DNA of 64,000 nucleotides from Acinetobacter vivianii (GCF_014635885.1 NZ_BMDR01000009.1:1-64000), one strand, 5' to 3'. Positions 1 through 9,983 are shown, counted from the first letter of the stretch. Notes: generated from the letters alone by a model not told the origin. Numbers and translations are program-made.

Positions 1-279
1 AATCTCTCCTTAGATCAGATGGATGTGATTGAGTTAAACGAAGCCTTTGCTGCACAAGCTTTGGCAGTCACCCGTGATTTAGGTTTGGCAGATGATGATG
101 CACGCGTTAATCCAAATGGTGGTGCAATTGCCCTAGGTCATCCATTGGGTGCTTCAGGTGCACGTCTGGTGACCACAGCTCTAAACCAGCTTGAACAGAT
201 CAAGGGTGAATATGCCTTATGTTCGATGTGTATCGGTGTCGGTCAAGGCATTGCATTGATTATTCAACGTGTTGATTAA
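1..279 (+). CDS. catF: 3-oxoadipyl-CoA thiolase, C-terminal part (partial at window start)
   Basis: This is the last 92 residues of a thiolase, open to the left edge of the window. The thiolase signature [19 protein letters not shown] carries the catalytic His, and [10 protein letters not shown] near the end carries the acid/base Cys. The enzyme splits 3-oxoadipyl-CoA into succinyl-CoA and acetyl-CoA, the last step of the beta-ketoadipate pathway. The next gene, 15 bp downstream, is the enol-lactonase. In the Acinetobacter cat operon (catBCIJFD) F is followed directly by D, whereas in the pca operon pcaB lies between them, so I prefer catF over pcaF. The family call is firm; the cat versus pca assignment is an inference from gene order. 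Confidence 0.9.
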   Translation, partial: NLSLDQMDVIELNEAFAAQALAVTRDLGLADDDARVNPNGGAIALGHPLGASGARLVTTALNQLEQIKGEYALCSMCIGVGQGIALIIQRVD

Positions 280-294
280 AATTAAGGAAGAGTA

Positions 295-1077
295 ATGTCA
301 GTTTTTCAGTCTGCCGATGCACAGATCAATTATCAAACTTTTGGAGATCCCAACTCCCCTGCACTGGTATTTTCCAATTCTTTGGGGACCAACTACGGGA
401 TGTGGCAACAGCAGTTCAATTATTTTAAAGAACGCTTTTATGTGATTTGTTATGACAGCCGTGGTCATGGTGCATCTTCAACACCACAAGGTCCTTATAC
501 CCTGCAACAACTGGGTGAAGATGTCATTCATTTACTGGATCATTTGAAGGTTGAAAAAGCCAGTTTTTGTGGAATTTCCATGGGTGGCTTAACGGGTCAA
601 TGGCTTGCGATTCATTATCCACATCGATTTAGTCATGTGGTGATTGCCAATACTGCGGCAAAAATTGGTCAGGAACAAGCATGGCTGGATCGTGCAAAAT
701 TAGTTAGAGAACAAGGTTTACAACCCATCGCAGCGACTGCCGCATCTCGATGGTTTACAGATCCCTTTATCCAAAGCCAAACGGCGATTGTCAATAACTT
801 GTGTAACGACTTAAGTGCTGGCAGCGCAATGGGTTATGCCAATTGTTGTGAGGCTTTGGCTAAGGCGGATGTTCGTGATCAACTCAAAGCGATCCCTATT
901 CCTGTTTTAATTATTGCTGGAACACAAGACCCTGTCACTACAGTTGCTGATGGGCAATTTATGCAACAGCAGATTCCAAAAGCCCAGTTAGTAGAAATCA
1001 ATGCCTCGCATATTTCGAATATTGAACAGGTCGATGCATTCAATCAGGCAGTGTTCGATTTTATTACTACAACTTAA
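295..1077 (+). CDS. catD: 3-oxoadipate enol-lactonase
   Basis: A 260-residue alpha/beta-hydrolase of the usual length for PcaD/CatD. It hydrolyses 3-oxoadipate enol-lactone to 3-oxoadipate in the cytoplasm. Visible catalytic residues are the nucleophile Ser in GISMGG, the Asp in AGTQDPVT and the His in NASHISN. The ATG at 295 is preceded by AAGGAAGAG and follows catF by 15 bp, so the two are co-transcribed. A hairpin with a 9-bp stem lies just downstream, which fits the end of an operon. The cat assignment follows from the F-D order. Confidence 0.93.
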   Translation: MSVFQSADAQINYQTFGDPNSPALVFSNSLGTNYGMWQQQFNYFKERFYVICYDSRGHGASSTPQGPYTLQQLGEDVIHLLDHLKVEKASFCGISMGGLTGQWLAIHYPHRFSHVVIANTAAKIGQEQAWLDRAKLVREQGLQPIAATAASRWFTDPFIQSQTAIVNNLCNDLSAGSAMGYANCCEALAKADVRDQLKAIPIPVLIIAGTQDPVTTVADGQFMQQQIPKAQLVEINASHISNIEQVDAFNQAVFDFITTT

Positions 1078-1087
1078 TTAAAACAAA

Positions 1088-1108
1088 GCGCTGCTTCATA
1101 AGCAGCGC
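1088..1108. terminator. Hairpin after catD
   Basis: Perfect 9-bp inverted repeat GCGCTGCTT/AAGCAGCGC with a 3-nt loop, 10 bp after the catD stop. There is no T-tract on the plus strand (AAGATCG follows), while the minus-strand side reads TTTGTTTTAA. It is therefore a stable hairpin at the operon end rather than a textbook intrinsic terminator for catD. Confidence 0.55.
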
Positions 1109-1234
1109 AAGATCGTAGCACTAAAAACACGTTCCACCTGAATAAGCTTTGCCATAGAAATATATTTATTTAAATCAATAGTAAGCCATTATTTTTTGAC
1201 CGATGTGCCTTGGTCGCTGCATAAGGATCATGCA

Positions 1235-2644
1235 ATGCATAATAACAACTCACAACACCATACGGTTTCAGCACCTTCATTTTTCTCTTCAAATCTGAAA
1301 CGAGCTTGGCTAATTACGGCACTTTTAGTGCTGTTTCAGATGATTAATTTTGCGGATAAAGCTGTTTTAGGTCTTGTTGCCGAACCCGTCATGGCTGAAT
1401 TAGGGCTCACGGCGACCCAGTTTGGTTTTATTGGCAGTGCCTTTTTCTTTTTGTTCGCAATCTCAGGTATCGCCGTTGGCTTTATTGCAGAAAAAGTTCA
1501 AACCCGCTGGTTACTTTTAATCATGGGTATAAGTTGGGCACTGTTACAGTTCCCTATGCTATTCGGTGGTGGTTTAACAACCTTATTGATCACACGAATA
1601 GTACTCGGTGCAGCAGAAGGCCCTGCTTCATCCATTTCATTAACCCATGTACAGGGTTGGTTTGAACCCAGTGCCCGTGGTTTCCCAAGTAGCCTTGTCG
1701 CTTCAGGAACCATGCTTGGGCCAATTATTGCGGCACCTATTTTGGCCTATATCATTGCGCATCCAGATTGGGGCTGGCGTTGGGCCTTTGGCTTTCTGGG
1801 TATTATCGGCATCATCTGGAGTCTTTTCTGGCGTTGTATCTGTAAAGAAGGCCCTTATAGTCATTTTCATCAAGCCCAAAATTCAGCGACTTCTTCTATG
1901 ACAGAAAGCAAAGAAGCTGAGATCAGTCGCCAAAGCATCATAGATTTTGTAGATCAATTAAAACCCGTTCCAATTTTCAAAGTCTTTTTTTCTCAAATGT
2001 TTATTGCGGCCTTCCTCGCTGGCTTGGGCTGCTTTTGGTCTTTAGGATTTTTAACCACTTGGGCAGTTAAATATATTGCATCCATCCACCAATTCTCGCC
2101 TGAAATGATTGCCTTTATTTCCAGCTTTCCGTGGATTTTAGGCGCCCTCACCTTGGCACTTGCTGGCTACATTTCAAAAGTACTTCTACAAAAAGGACAA
2201 AGTGTTCATATTGCTTTTGGTATTGTTTTTGGCTTACTGCTTCTATGTTCGGGGGGTGCCTTTTATTTGCTCCCTTTCTCAACGGGAAGTCTCAATCTGA
2301 TCCTGATCACGGTTGCAGCAGGATTTTCCATGTGTTTTCCGCTGGCGACCATGACGGTCAGTTATAGTGTTTGCCCGCAACAACGTGCCGCAGTCATGGC
2401 AACACTGGTGGCAACCGCCTCTATAGGCGGAATCATTTCCCCAACCATGATTGGATATTTGATGGACCATGCAGGTTATATCAACCCAGGAAAAGGCGTT
2501 CCACTCAGTCCACAGATGTTAGAAAATTTAACGATAGGCATGAATCAGGGATTTAGCTCTATTGGCTTGTATCTGGTTGTGGTGGGGATTCTCAATATCG
2601 TATTACTGAATCCAGATCGGTTAGCTAAAAAATTGATGCGTTAG
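1235..2644 (+). CDS. MFS transporter (ACS-like)
   Basis: A 469-residue major facilitator protein with about 12 hydrophobic segments and a central hydrophilic loop around residues 205-235. The first membrane segment leads into NFADKAVLGLVAEPVMAELGL, which is typical of the anion:cation symporter group carrying organic acids and sugar acids. The start at 1235 is chosen because AAGGA lies 7 nt upstream; an in-frame TTG at 1196 has no ribosome-binding site. It stands alone between catD and the acylase gene and ends in its own hairpin. The substrate is not identifiable; an organic acid related to neighbouring catabolism is a guess. Confidence 0.85.
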   Translation: MHNNNSQHHTVSAPSFFSSNLKRAWLITALLVLFQMINFADKAVLGLVAEPVMAELGLTATQFGFIGSAFFFLFAISGIAVGFIAEKVQTRWLLLIMGISWALLQFPMLFGGGLTTLLITRIVLGAAEGPASSISLTHVQGWFEPSARGFPSSLVASGTMLGPIIAAPILAYIIAHPDWGWRWAFGFLGIIGIIWSLFWRCICKEGPYSHFHQAQNSATSSMTESKEAEISRQSIIDFVDQLKPVPIFKVFFSQMFIAAFLAGLGCFWSLGFLTTWAVKYIASIHQFSPEMIAFISSFPWILGALTLALAGYISKVLLQKGQSVHIAFGIVFGLLLLCSGGAFYLLPFSTGSLNLILITVAAGFSMCFPLATMTVSYSVCPQQRAAVMATLVATASIGGIISPTMIGYLMDHAGYINPGKGVPLSPQMLENLTIGMNQGFSSIGLYLVVVGILNIVLLNPDRLAKKLMR

Positions 2645-2657
2645 TTCTGCTCATTCG

Positions 2658-2705
2658 TCAAACAATCATCTTAATGCCCCGAGCAAAAAGCAGATGATTG
2701 TTTGA
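2658..2705 (+). terminator. Intrinsic terminator after the MFS gene
   Basis: Perfect 14-bp inverted repeat TCAAACAATCATCT (2658-2671) and AGATGATTGTTTGA (2692-2705), with a 20-nt loop, followed by TCTATTATTTTTCTT. It lies 14 bp after the MFS stop codon. Confidence 0.7.
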
Positions 2706-2920
2706 TCTATTATTTTTCTTAAATGAATTTCTCGAAACCGATAAAACCTTGTCTCATAAAGTATAAAGATATACCCACAAGGTAATGGAAAATTACATAG
2801 ATAAATCATCATAATTTTATTCAATGAACAAGGTATGTTCAGCGGTGTATTTCACTTCCTTCAACAGAAGATTTTCAAATCATGTCTTTGAAACGATAAC
2901 GACAATAAGGATATTTAAAA

Positions 2921-5386
2921 TTGATCAATCATAGCCCCCTCTATAGCGCTACTTTGCTTAAAAATGGAATGTTAGCGTTAGGTTGTACTTTGCTGGTAGG
3001 ATGTAATTCATCTTCTAGTATAGAAACTCCCCCTCTCTCAAAACAGATCACCATTAAAAGAGATAGTTTTGGTACGCCCCATGTCTATGCAAAAGATAGT
3101 TATGGGCTTTTTTATGGTTATGGCTATGCCGTCGCAACGGATCGTTTATTTCAGATGGAAATGTCAAAACGTACAGGTTTAGGCACGGTCGCTGAAGTAT
3201 TGGGTCCCGATTATGTGCAATATGATATTGCAACCCATAGTCGCTTTAACCCTGAAAATATCAGACAACAAATTGCGCGACTCTCTCCTGAAGATCGTGC
3301 AATTTTTGAGGGTTATGCGGCAGGTTTCAATAAACGCGTCAAAGAAGTTTTAGCCAATCCAGCACTCATGCCAAAAGAATTTGTTGATTATGGCTTTAAA
3401 CCCTCAAGCTGGGAAACAGAAGACATAGCAATGGTTTGGGTCGGCCTCATTCTCAATCGCTTCTTTTCAGCCAGTTCAGAAGTTTCAAACTTAGACTTGC
3501 TCACCCAACTACAAAAAGAAAAAGGGCAAGCTGAGGGTCTGAAAGTCTATCAACAATTACGCTGGCTAGATGATCCCAAAGCGCCAACAATTATTCAGTC
3601 CGAACAAGCACCACAGTTTTCAGCACAACAGCAAACTATCCCGAAAAAGGTTTTGCCTATCTCCAATCAGGCAGCAGAAAAATATTTAGCACAAGCACGT
3701 ATTGCGCTGGGTAAAAGCGTGATTGATGGTGTTCCAACAGCTAGCAATGCTTGGGTAGTAAAGGGAGATAAGACCATTGAGGGTCAGACTGTTTTATATA
3801 ATGGCCCGCAACAAGGCTGGTATACCCCTGCGATTACCTATGCAATTGGACTACACGGCGCTGGCTATGACCTAACAGGTATTACCCCTGTCGGTTTACC
3901 TGCAATTTTATTTGGCACCAATGGCAAAATCGCATGGGGTTCTACGGTAGGCTCACTCGATACTAACGATGTTTACCAACTCACGCTAAATCCAAGCAAT
4001 TCAAAAGAATATTTATACAAAGGCGCTTATATTCCATTTGAGCACAAACAAGTAAAAATAAAAGTTAAGAATCAGGCCGACCGTATTTTAGATGTTTATA
4101 AGAGCAAACAAGGCTTTGTCAGCACATGGGATGAAAAAAATCACACCGCCTATGCTCAAAAACGTAGCTGGGAAGGTGTAGAAATTGAAACCTTATTAGG
4201 CTGGGCCAATGCAGCCAAGGCCACCAACTGGAATGAGTTTCTTGCTCAAGCCAAACGTGTCGCAGCCTCTATTACTTGGTTCTATGCCGATACCAAAAAC
4301 AATATCGGGGTCGCTGCGTTGGGACGTTTACCGATTCGGCCCGAAAACCAGCATATTCAACTTCCTGCACTTGGCGATGGTTCAATGGAATGGCAGGGTT
4401 TCTACGATTTCTCGCATAATCCAAAACAATATAATCCTGAAAAAGGTTATATCAGCAGTTGGAATAATAAAGCATATGCAGGTTTACGTTCTGACTCATC
4501 AAATTTCTCTTATGTTGATCGTGTCAATGAACTGATCGAGCCTTTGGAAAGTAAACCAAAGTTAAGCCAGCAAGAGATTTGGGACATTAATAAAATAGGT
4601 GCTTGGTCGGATCTAAATGCGCGCTATTTTATCCCCTCTATGATCAAAGCCGCACAAAGTGACAAAGCCTCGACACAGGCTAAAAAAGTCGCACCGCTAT
4701 TGGCAGAATGGAATCTAAAATTACGCCCAGATCGTGAAGGGAAGTATTATCAGGGTGCAGCGCCAGCGATTATGCGTGCATGGCTGAATCAGATGATTGT
4801 CTTGGTGTTAAAACCGAACTTATCAGAAAGTATTTATCAGCGTTATACCGATACGCTTTATCCAGTCAATAATGATCCACGTAGTGCCCAGCCAGCCAGC
4901 GCCTCAAAATTAATCTGGAATGCATTGCAAGGAAAACAGGCAAGCGTTCCTCAACAGGTTGACTTCTTAAAAGGACAAACAGCAGATGAGGTTGTCTTAA
5001 AAGCTTTAGAAAATGCGCTGACTGAACTTTCAAAACAGTATCACTCTACTGATCCGAATGACTGGAAAATTCCAGTGGCGACAATGGGCTTTTCCAGCAA
5101 AAATTCAGTCGGTATTCCATGGGCTGATCCATCACATGAACAACAGCTCAGTACTTATGGAAATACAGGTAGTGCTACGTTTAGAGTGGTCTTAAATCCA
5201 AATCCGGTCACCATGTGTTCGATTTTAGCCCCAGGACAAAGTGGCTTTATCAATCAAAATGGAAAAACTGATGCCCATTTTGCAGATCAGCTGCCTTTAT
5301 TTGAAAGTTATAAATGTAAAGATGATGCAGTGAGTCAAAAGGAAATCGACCAAGCAACTCAACAAAGCATCACTTTAAACTACTAA
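2921..5386 (+). CDS. Penicillin acylase family Ntn-hydrolase, lipoprotein
   Basis: An 821-residue precursor of the penicillin G acylase/acyl-homoserine-lactone acylase family. A lipobox (LLVGC, Cys at about residue 28) follows a short hydrophobic segment, so export and lipid anchoring are likely. The family hallmark RDSFGTPHVYAKDS follows. The autocatalytic cleavage site is GVPTASNAWVV, where Ser-Asn-Ala-Trp would become the N terminus of the beta chain (N-terminal nucleophile Ser). These enzymes hydrolyse amide bonds of acylated substrates; quorum-signal acylase, beta-lactam or other amide activity cannot be told apart here. The TTG start at 2921 has TAAGGA 9 nt upstream and keeps the full signal sequence. 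A 276-bp gap precedes it, so it probably has its own promoter. Confidence 0.87.
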   Translation: MINHSPLYSATLLKNGMLALGCTLLVGCNSSSSIETPPLSKQITIKRDSFGTPHVYAKDSYGLFYGYGYAVATDRLFQMEMSKRTGLGTVAEVLGPDYVQYDIATHSRFNPENIRQQIARLSPEDRAIFEGYAAGFNKRVKEVLANPALMPKEFVDYGFKPSSWETEDIAMVWVGLILNRFFSASSEVSNLDLLTQLQKEKGQAEGLKVYQQLRWLDDPKAPTIIQSEQAPQFSAQQQTIPKKVLPISNQAAEKYLAQARIALGKSVIDGVPTASNAWVVKGDKTIEGQTVLYNGPQQGWYTPAITYAIGLHGAGYDLTGITPVGLPAILFGTNGKIAWGSTVGSLDTNDVYQLTLNPSNSKEYLYKGAYIPFEHKQVKIKVKNQADRILDVYKSKQGFVSTWDEKNHTAYAQKRSWEGVEIETLLGWANAAKATNWNEFLAQAKRVAASITWFYADTKNNIGVAALGRLPIRPENQHIQLPALGDGSMEWQGFYDFSHNPKQYNPEKGYISSWNNKAYAGLRSDSSNFSYVDRVNELIEPLESKPKLSQQEIWDINKIGAWSDLNARYFIPSMIKAAQSDKASTQAKKVAPLLAEWNLKLRPDREGKYYQGAAPAIMRAWLNQMIVLVLKPNLSESIYQRYTDTLYPVNNDPRSAQPASASKLIWNALQGKQASVPQQVDFLKGQTADEVVLKALENALTELSKQYHSTDPNDWKIPVATMGFSSKNSVGIPWADPSHEQQLSTYGNTGSATFRVVLNPNPVTMCSILAPGQSGFINQNGKTDAHFADQLPLFESYKCKDDAVSQKEIDQATQQSITLNY

Positions 5387-5416
5387 CTTTTTAGTCCAAT
5401 TTTCATTTTAAAGACT

Positions 5417-5447
5417 GAGGTTTGTTATTTCTAAAATGACAAATCTC
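5417..5447 (+). terminator. Terminator after the acylase gene
   Basis: Stem GAGGTTTGT (5417-5425) against ACAAATCTC (5439-5447) with one G-T wobble and a 13-nt loop, followed by TTTATTAG. It sits between the convergent acylase and aldehyde dehydrogenase genes. Confidence 0.6.
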
Positions 5448-5456
5448 TTTATTAGC

Positions 5457-6944
5457 TTAATAGCGAATCATGACCGATTTTAATTCGGTGTAATCTTCAA
5501 TAAATGCATCCGAAAACTCTCTACCAATTCCTGAAGCTTTTACCCCGCCAAATGGAACGGAGGGGTCTAAGAACGTATGCATATTGACCCACAAGGTCCC
5601 TGCTTCAATTTTAGGAATTAAACGTAAGGCTTTAGATAAGTCATTTGTCCAGATACTTGCGGTTAAACCAAAGCGCGACTGATTCATCAGTTGAATGAGT
5701 TCTTCATCAGTGTCGAATGGCATTACCCCAACCACTGGACCAAAAGTTTCCTCTGAAAATAAAGGATCATCCGTATTTTTAAAGGAAATTAAAGTCGGCT
5801 GTACAAAATATCCTGTTTGATCTAAAGCCTCACCTCCAGCAATAATCTGCTTGTTGGCTTTAGCCATATCTAAATAGTGTTTTACTTTATGAAAATGAGG
5901 CTGATTAGAGAGCGGACCAAACATACTTCCTTCATCCATAGCCGATCCAATTTTGAAACTCGAGAGTGCGTTAGAAAGTTTCTCGACTAATTCATCGTAT
6001 TTTGTATGGTGTACAAAAAACCGTTCTGGGGATGCGCAAACTTGACCTTGATGTACAAAAGTTACTTGCAGCAAAGTCGGTAAAATCTCATCGATATTTG
6101 CATCGGCCAAAACCGCTATGGCATTTTTACCACCCAGCTCCAGACTTACACGGGTTAAATCACTGCTCATTGCGAGTTTACCAATGGCAATGCCAGTTGG
6201 AACTGAACCTGTAAATGAGACTTTCTTAACCAGCGGCGATTCAATTAAATATTGTCCCGTCTCCCCCTTACCTGTAACCACATTAATTACACCGGCTGGA
6301 ATACCTGCTTCAATGGCAAGTTCAGCTAATCGTAATAAAGATAAGCTAGCAAACTCACTTGGTTTAAGCACAATGGTACAGCCAGTTGTTAAAGCTGAAC
6401 CGATTTTCCAAACGCCAATCATCAGTGAAAAATTCCAAGGCACAATCCCTGCAACCACACCAATCGGTTGTCTTAAAGTAAAGGCCGTATATTTCTCACC
6501 CTGCATAGAAGGAATAGAAGGTTGCATGGTTTGACCATTAATCTTAGTTGCCCAACCCGCAAAATATCTTAAGAAAATAACAGATTGTGCGACTTCAAGG
6601 TGTCTTGAAATATTGATAAGTTTTCCAGTAGACAACGATTCGAGCTGTGCAAGTTCTTCACCATGTTGCTCAATTAAATCGGCTAACTTGTTCAGTTTAA
6701 CGCCACGTTCATACGGCGTCGTTTCAGCCCAAGCATTTTGAAAAGCATGTTCAGCACTTTTCACCGCATTTTCGACATCTTGTTGACTACCTATGCTAAT
6801 TTGAGCAACCACTTGTTCAGTCGATGGATTTACAATATCCACTTTATCTAAAAGCTCGGCAGCAACTAGTTTTCCATCAATAAAATGTCCATGTTGACGT
6901 GCCATAAATTGCTGTACGCTTTGTAAAATCTGAACTTCACTCAT
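5457..6944 (-). CDS. feaB: NAD-dependent aldehyde dehydrogenase, phenylacetaldehyde-type
   Basis: A 495-residue aldehyde dehydrogenase, matching FeaB in length (about 499). Visible features are VPWNFSLM, the cofactor motif FTGSVPTG, the general base Glu in VSLELGGKN and the nucleophile Cys in GQVCASPERF. GAGG lies 9 nt before the ATG. It is the last gene of a minus-strand block with a copper amine oxidase and a FeaR-like regulator. That context suggests it oxidises the aryl-acetaldehyde made by the amine oxidase (phenylacetaldehyde to phenylacetate). Family certain; the substrate is inferred from neighbours. Confidence 0.85.
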   Translation of the reverse strand: MSEVQILQSVQQFMARQHGHFIDGKLVAAELLDKVDIVNPSTEQVVAQISIGSQQDVENAVKSAEHAFQNAWAETTPYERGVKLNKLADLIEQHGEELAQLESLSTGKLINISRHLEVAQSVIFLRYFAGWATKINGQTMQPSIPSMQGEKYTAFTLRQPIGVVAGIVPWNFSLMIGVWKIGSALTTGCTIVLKPSEFASLSLLRLAELAIEAGIPAGVINVVTGKGETGQYLIESPLVKKVSFTGSVPTGIAIGKLAMSSDLTRVSLELGGKNAIAVLADANIDEILPTLLQVTFVHQGQVCASPERFFVHHTKYDELVEKLSNALSSFKIGSAMDEGSMFGPLSNQPHFHKVKHYLDMAKANKQIIAGGEALDQTGYFVQPTLISFKNTDDPLFSEETFGPVVGVMPFDTDEELIQLMNQSRFGLTASIWTNDLSKALRLIPKIEAGTLWVNMHTFLDPSVPFGGVKASGIGREFSDAFIEDYTELKSVMIRY

Positions 6945-6987
6945 TTTCTTTTCCTCTTTTCATTTCTAAATATTGATATGACAGCAA

Positions 6988-8595
6988 CTACGCGACCTGA
7001 TTCAAAATAAAGTCTGCACCACGTTCACCAATCATGATGGCAATTGCGTTGGTATTACCGCTTGGAACTTGTGGGCAAATAGAACAGTCAACGACACGTA
7101 AATTTTTAAAACCATGTACTTTAAGGGTCTGATCTATGACCGAATCTTGCGGGGCATTGCCCATTTTGCAGCTACCCGCGGGGTGATAGACCGTTTTAAT
7201 GTTTTGGCGCATCCATCGATCAATCGCTTCAATATCATCAGGATCGACATTTGCAGGCTCAATCACTTCTTTGACAATTGCTTTTAATGCTGGTTGCTGT
7301 AATAGGCGAAGTCCGGCCTGTACCGCACGGATATTGGCGTCAATATCTTCTTGATGGCCTAAATAATTAGGGTCAATAACAGGTAAATCTTTGGGATCTT
7401 TACTACTTAAACGTAAAGTCCCACGTGCTTTTGGCTGTACATGTCCGACTTTAATAGTAAGGCCATGTGCCTGAGCAACCGCTTTTTCACCAGGGGTATT
7501 ATCGAAATTATCCAGCACAGGTAAAAAATGAAACTGAACATCAGGTCGACCGTTGTTGTTGGTGTCAATAAAACCACCACCTTCTAGAATATTGGTGGTC
7601 AACAATCCTGAACGTGTAAAACACCACTGTAAAAAGTGACGTACCGCAGTTAAACCTTGGTCTTCACCAAGCAGACTATTCTTGGTTGTTACAGTTGCAT
7701 TGACCGACATATGCAAATGGTCGTGAAAATTTTCACCCACAGGTAAGTCACGTATACATTCAATGCCGAGTTCATCTAAATGCTGTTTTGGACCAATTCC
7801 CGAAAGTAATAGAACCTTCGGACTGCCAATTGCACCAGCACTCAGAATGACTTCTTTTTGAGCCTGTACCGTAATTGGTGATTTTCCGCCAACACTATAA
7901 GTCACCCCTGTAACCTGATCACCTTGAGTTTCAATTTTATGGACTAAGGCATCAGTAATCACCGTGAGGTCTGGGTGGTTTTCGACTGACTTTAAATAGG
8001 TTTTTGAGGTACTTGCCCGAGAACCGTTTTGAGTAGTAGTTTGATAAAATCCTACGCCCGCCTGATCCCAGCCATTAATATCATTGACGTAATTCATCCC
8101 CATTTGTTGACCTGCTTTAATACAAGCAAGCGTCAAAGGATGGCGATATCGGTTTTCACTAACAGGTAAAATGCCAGCTTGTCCGTGATATTCATCAGCA
8201 AGACTTTCATTTTTTTCTGCTTTCTTAAAAAAAGGCAGCACATGTTGATAAGACCACTGATTGCATCCCCATTCCGAGGCCCATAAATCATAATCCTGTC
8301 GTTGGCCTCGGCAATAGATCATGCCATTAACCGAGCTTCCGCCTCCCAACACTTTTCCTTGTGCAAGGATCATTTCACGATGATTACAATATTTCTGCGG
8401 AACGGTCATGTATTGCCATGATTTCTGCTGGAATACTTTAACCACCGTCGCAGGTATAGTATGAAACATACTGTTATCTCGGCTTCCTGCCTCTAGAACA
8501 AGAACACGCCCAGCCTTGGCTTCTAATAGCCGTGCTGCAACCACACAGCCTGCCGAGCCAGCACCAATCACGATATAGTCATATTGTGTATTCAT
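6988..8595 (-). CDS. GMC-family FAD oxidoreductase (choline/alcohol dehydrogenase-like)
   Basis: A 535-residue glucose-methanol-choline oxidoreductase. The FAD-binding motif VIGAGSAGCVVAARL begins near residue 9, the GMC signature GKVLGGGSSVNGMIYCRG lies near residues 80-100, and the catalytic His is in VYHPAGSCKMG near the C terminus. Relatives include choline dehydrogenase BetA and the alcohol dehydrogenase AlkJ. No betaine aldehyde dehydrogenase/BetI pair is present. Its place between a porin and the phenylacetaldehyde-type dehydrogenase suggests it oxidises an aryl or alkyl alcohol to the aldehyde used by the next enzyme. The gap to the downstream dehydrogenase gene is 43 bp. Confidence 0.85.
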   Translation of the reverse strand: MNTQYDYIVIGAGSAGCVVAARLLEAKAGRVLVLEAGSRDNSMFHTIPATVVKVFQQKSWQYMTVPQKYCNHREMILAQGKVLGGGSSVNGMIYCRGQRQDYDLWASEWGCNQWSYQHVLPFFKKAEKNESLADEYHGQAGILPVSENRYRHPLTLACIKAGQQMGMNYVNDINGWDQAGVGFYQTTTQNGSRASTSKTYLKSVENHPDLTVITDALVHKIETQGDQVTGVTYSVGGKSPITVQAQKEVILSAGAIGSPKVLLLSGIGPKQHLDELGIECIRDLPVGENFHDHLHMSVNATVTTKNSLLGEDQGLTAVRHFLQWCFTRSGLLTTNILEGGGFIDTNNNGRPDVQFHFLPVLDNFDNTPGEKAVAQAHGLTIKVGHVQPKARGTLRLSSKDPKDLPVIDPNYLGHQEDIDANIRAVQAGLRLLQQPALKAIVKEVIEPANVDPDDIEAIDRWMRQNIKTVYHPAGSCKMGNAPQDSVIDQTLKVHGFKNLRVVDCSICPQVPSGNTNAIAIMIGERGADFILNQVA

Positions 8596-8661
8596 CTGAT
8601 TTCACCCTCACTTTATTTCTATGAATGCACCGCCAATAAACACGGTCTCCTTCGCTCTGAT

Positions 8662-9939
8662 TTAATAGATGTATTGCAGAATCAACTGCGCATAGACATT
8701 GGTTTTGTCATCGTAGTTCTGAGTACCACCACTATGGATATCCTGTTTTGGTTTATAGAGCCCGACTAAAGGAATAACGTTGAATTTTTTATTAACCGAC
8801 CAAACCGAAAACACATCCAGCTCATGTCCATCCACATTGGTAAAAGACTTATTGACTGTTTTGAACTTATAGGCCAAAGCACCCAACATAAAGTTTTCTT
8901 TTAGATTCATGCTGTAAGAGACTTGATGAATATCTGCATTTTTATTGAATGGACCAGCATAGTTTCCAGCAGCTTCACCTTGAAACCATGTACCAAACCC
9001 GACCGTATTCCCGTAAAACATTGGATCGTATTGGTCTGAAAAGTGACTAAAACGGTAGCCTAATGAGGGCGTATATTTTGAAGATAAAAAGTTATAGTTC
9101 AGTGCTAAATAGCCAGCATTTTCTTGACCCTCTTTTTTATCTTGTACAACAAACTCAGTTTTAACTTGCAGCTCTGGTAAAGGTTGATAATTCAAACGTA
9201 AAGCATAGTTTTTAAGATCTTCGCGCCCTGAAACTTGATCAGCATCTTCAAGGTCTAATACATTTAAGTAAGTGAATCCAACGCCTTTATCTTGAAGCTG
9301 ATACATCAGATCAGTTACAAAGAGTTCTGGGGAAAATTGTGCTTTATTGTCCGACTTTAAATAAGCCAGCTTTAGCGTCGTATTCTCTTGCAGTTTGTAT
9401 TGAAGCAAACTGGTAAAATCAAAGCTTCGACGTGCCGCCAGATAATAGGCGCCGCCCCGATCGAGTGTGCCATCCGCAGGTGTTTTACCGAGGTTTAATG
9501 CATCCCCCGCAATGAAAAAACCGTCACCAATCATGATATTTTGCCGACCAATACTTAAATCATAGGTCGTTAACTCATCTTTATTGGTACCATCTTTAAA
9601 ACCAATGATCCATTCATTCACATCTGTTTTAAGTTCTTTGCCATTACTATTTTGGCCTGCGTCACCATCCCCAAAGGTTGCCGAACTAATCCCGCTCAAA
9701 CTTGCATAGAGCTGGTTGTTGTTAAATGTATATTGTCCTTTCGCACCATATTTAAGGTGGCCTTCTTGCCAATTGACTCTTTCATCCTCTAGGTTTTCGC
9801 CGTTATAGCTTTTACCGCTACTAAAAGCCCCGAAAGTTGCTTCAAAAGTCGGTTTAATTTCTAACTCACTTGCATGCACAGTTGAAAAAAATGAGACAAA
9901 GAGAGTCCCTCTCATAACTTGAGAAAGTAGCGTTTTCAT
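8662..9939 (-). CDS. Outer-membrane beta-barrel porin
   Basis: A 425-residue exported protein with a signal peptide (cleavage predicted after STVHA), many alternating amphipathic strands, and a C terminus ending in LQYIY, the terminal aromatic residue expected of an outer-membrane barrel. AAAAAAGGA precedes the start. It lies between the amine oxidase and the GMC oxidoreductase, so it probably admits the substrate of this pathway. I cannot place it in a named porin family with confidence. Confidence 0.78.
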   Translation of the reverse strand: MKTLLSQVMRGTLFVSFFSTVHASELEIKPTFEATFGAFSSGKSYNGENLEDERVNWQEGHLKYGAKGQYTFNNNQLYASLSGISSATFGDGDAGQNSNGKELKTDVNEWIIGFKDGTNKDELTTYDLSIGRQNIMIGDGFFIAGDALNLGKTPADGTLDRGGAYYLAARRSFDFTSLLQYKLQENTTLKLAYLKSDNKAQFSPELFVTDLMYQLQDKGVGFTYLNVLDLEDADQVSGREDLKNYALRLNYQPLPELQVKTEFVVQDKKEGQENAGYLALNYNFLSSKYTPSLGYRFSHFSDQYDPMFYGNTVGFGTWFQGEAAGNYAGPFNKNADIHQVSYSMNLKENFMLGALAYKFKTVNKSFTNVDGHELDVFSVWSVNKKFNVIPLVGLYKPKQDIHSGGTQNYDDKTNVYAQLILQYIY

Positions 9940-9983
9940 ACAAAATTCCTTTTTTGTCAGCGGACTGCTGGACGCTCAGCTTA

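Noticed and set aside
6988..8595. Calling the GMC enzyme choline dehydrogenase (betA)
   Set aside because: No betB/betI/betT neighbours, and the context is aromatic amine degradation; family membership alone does not support choline.
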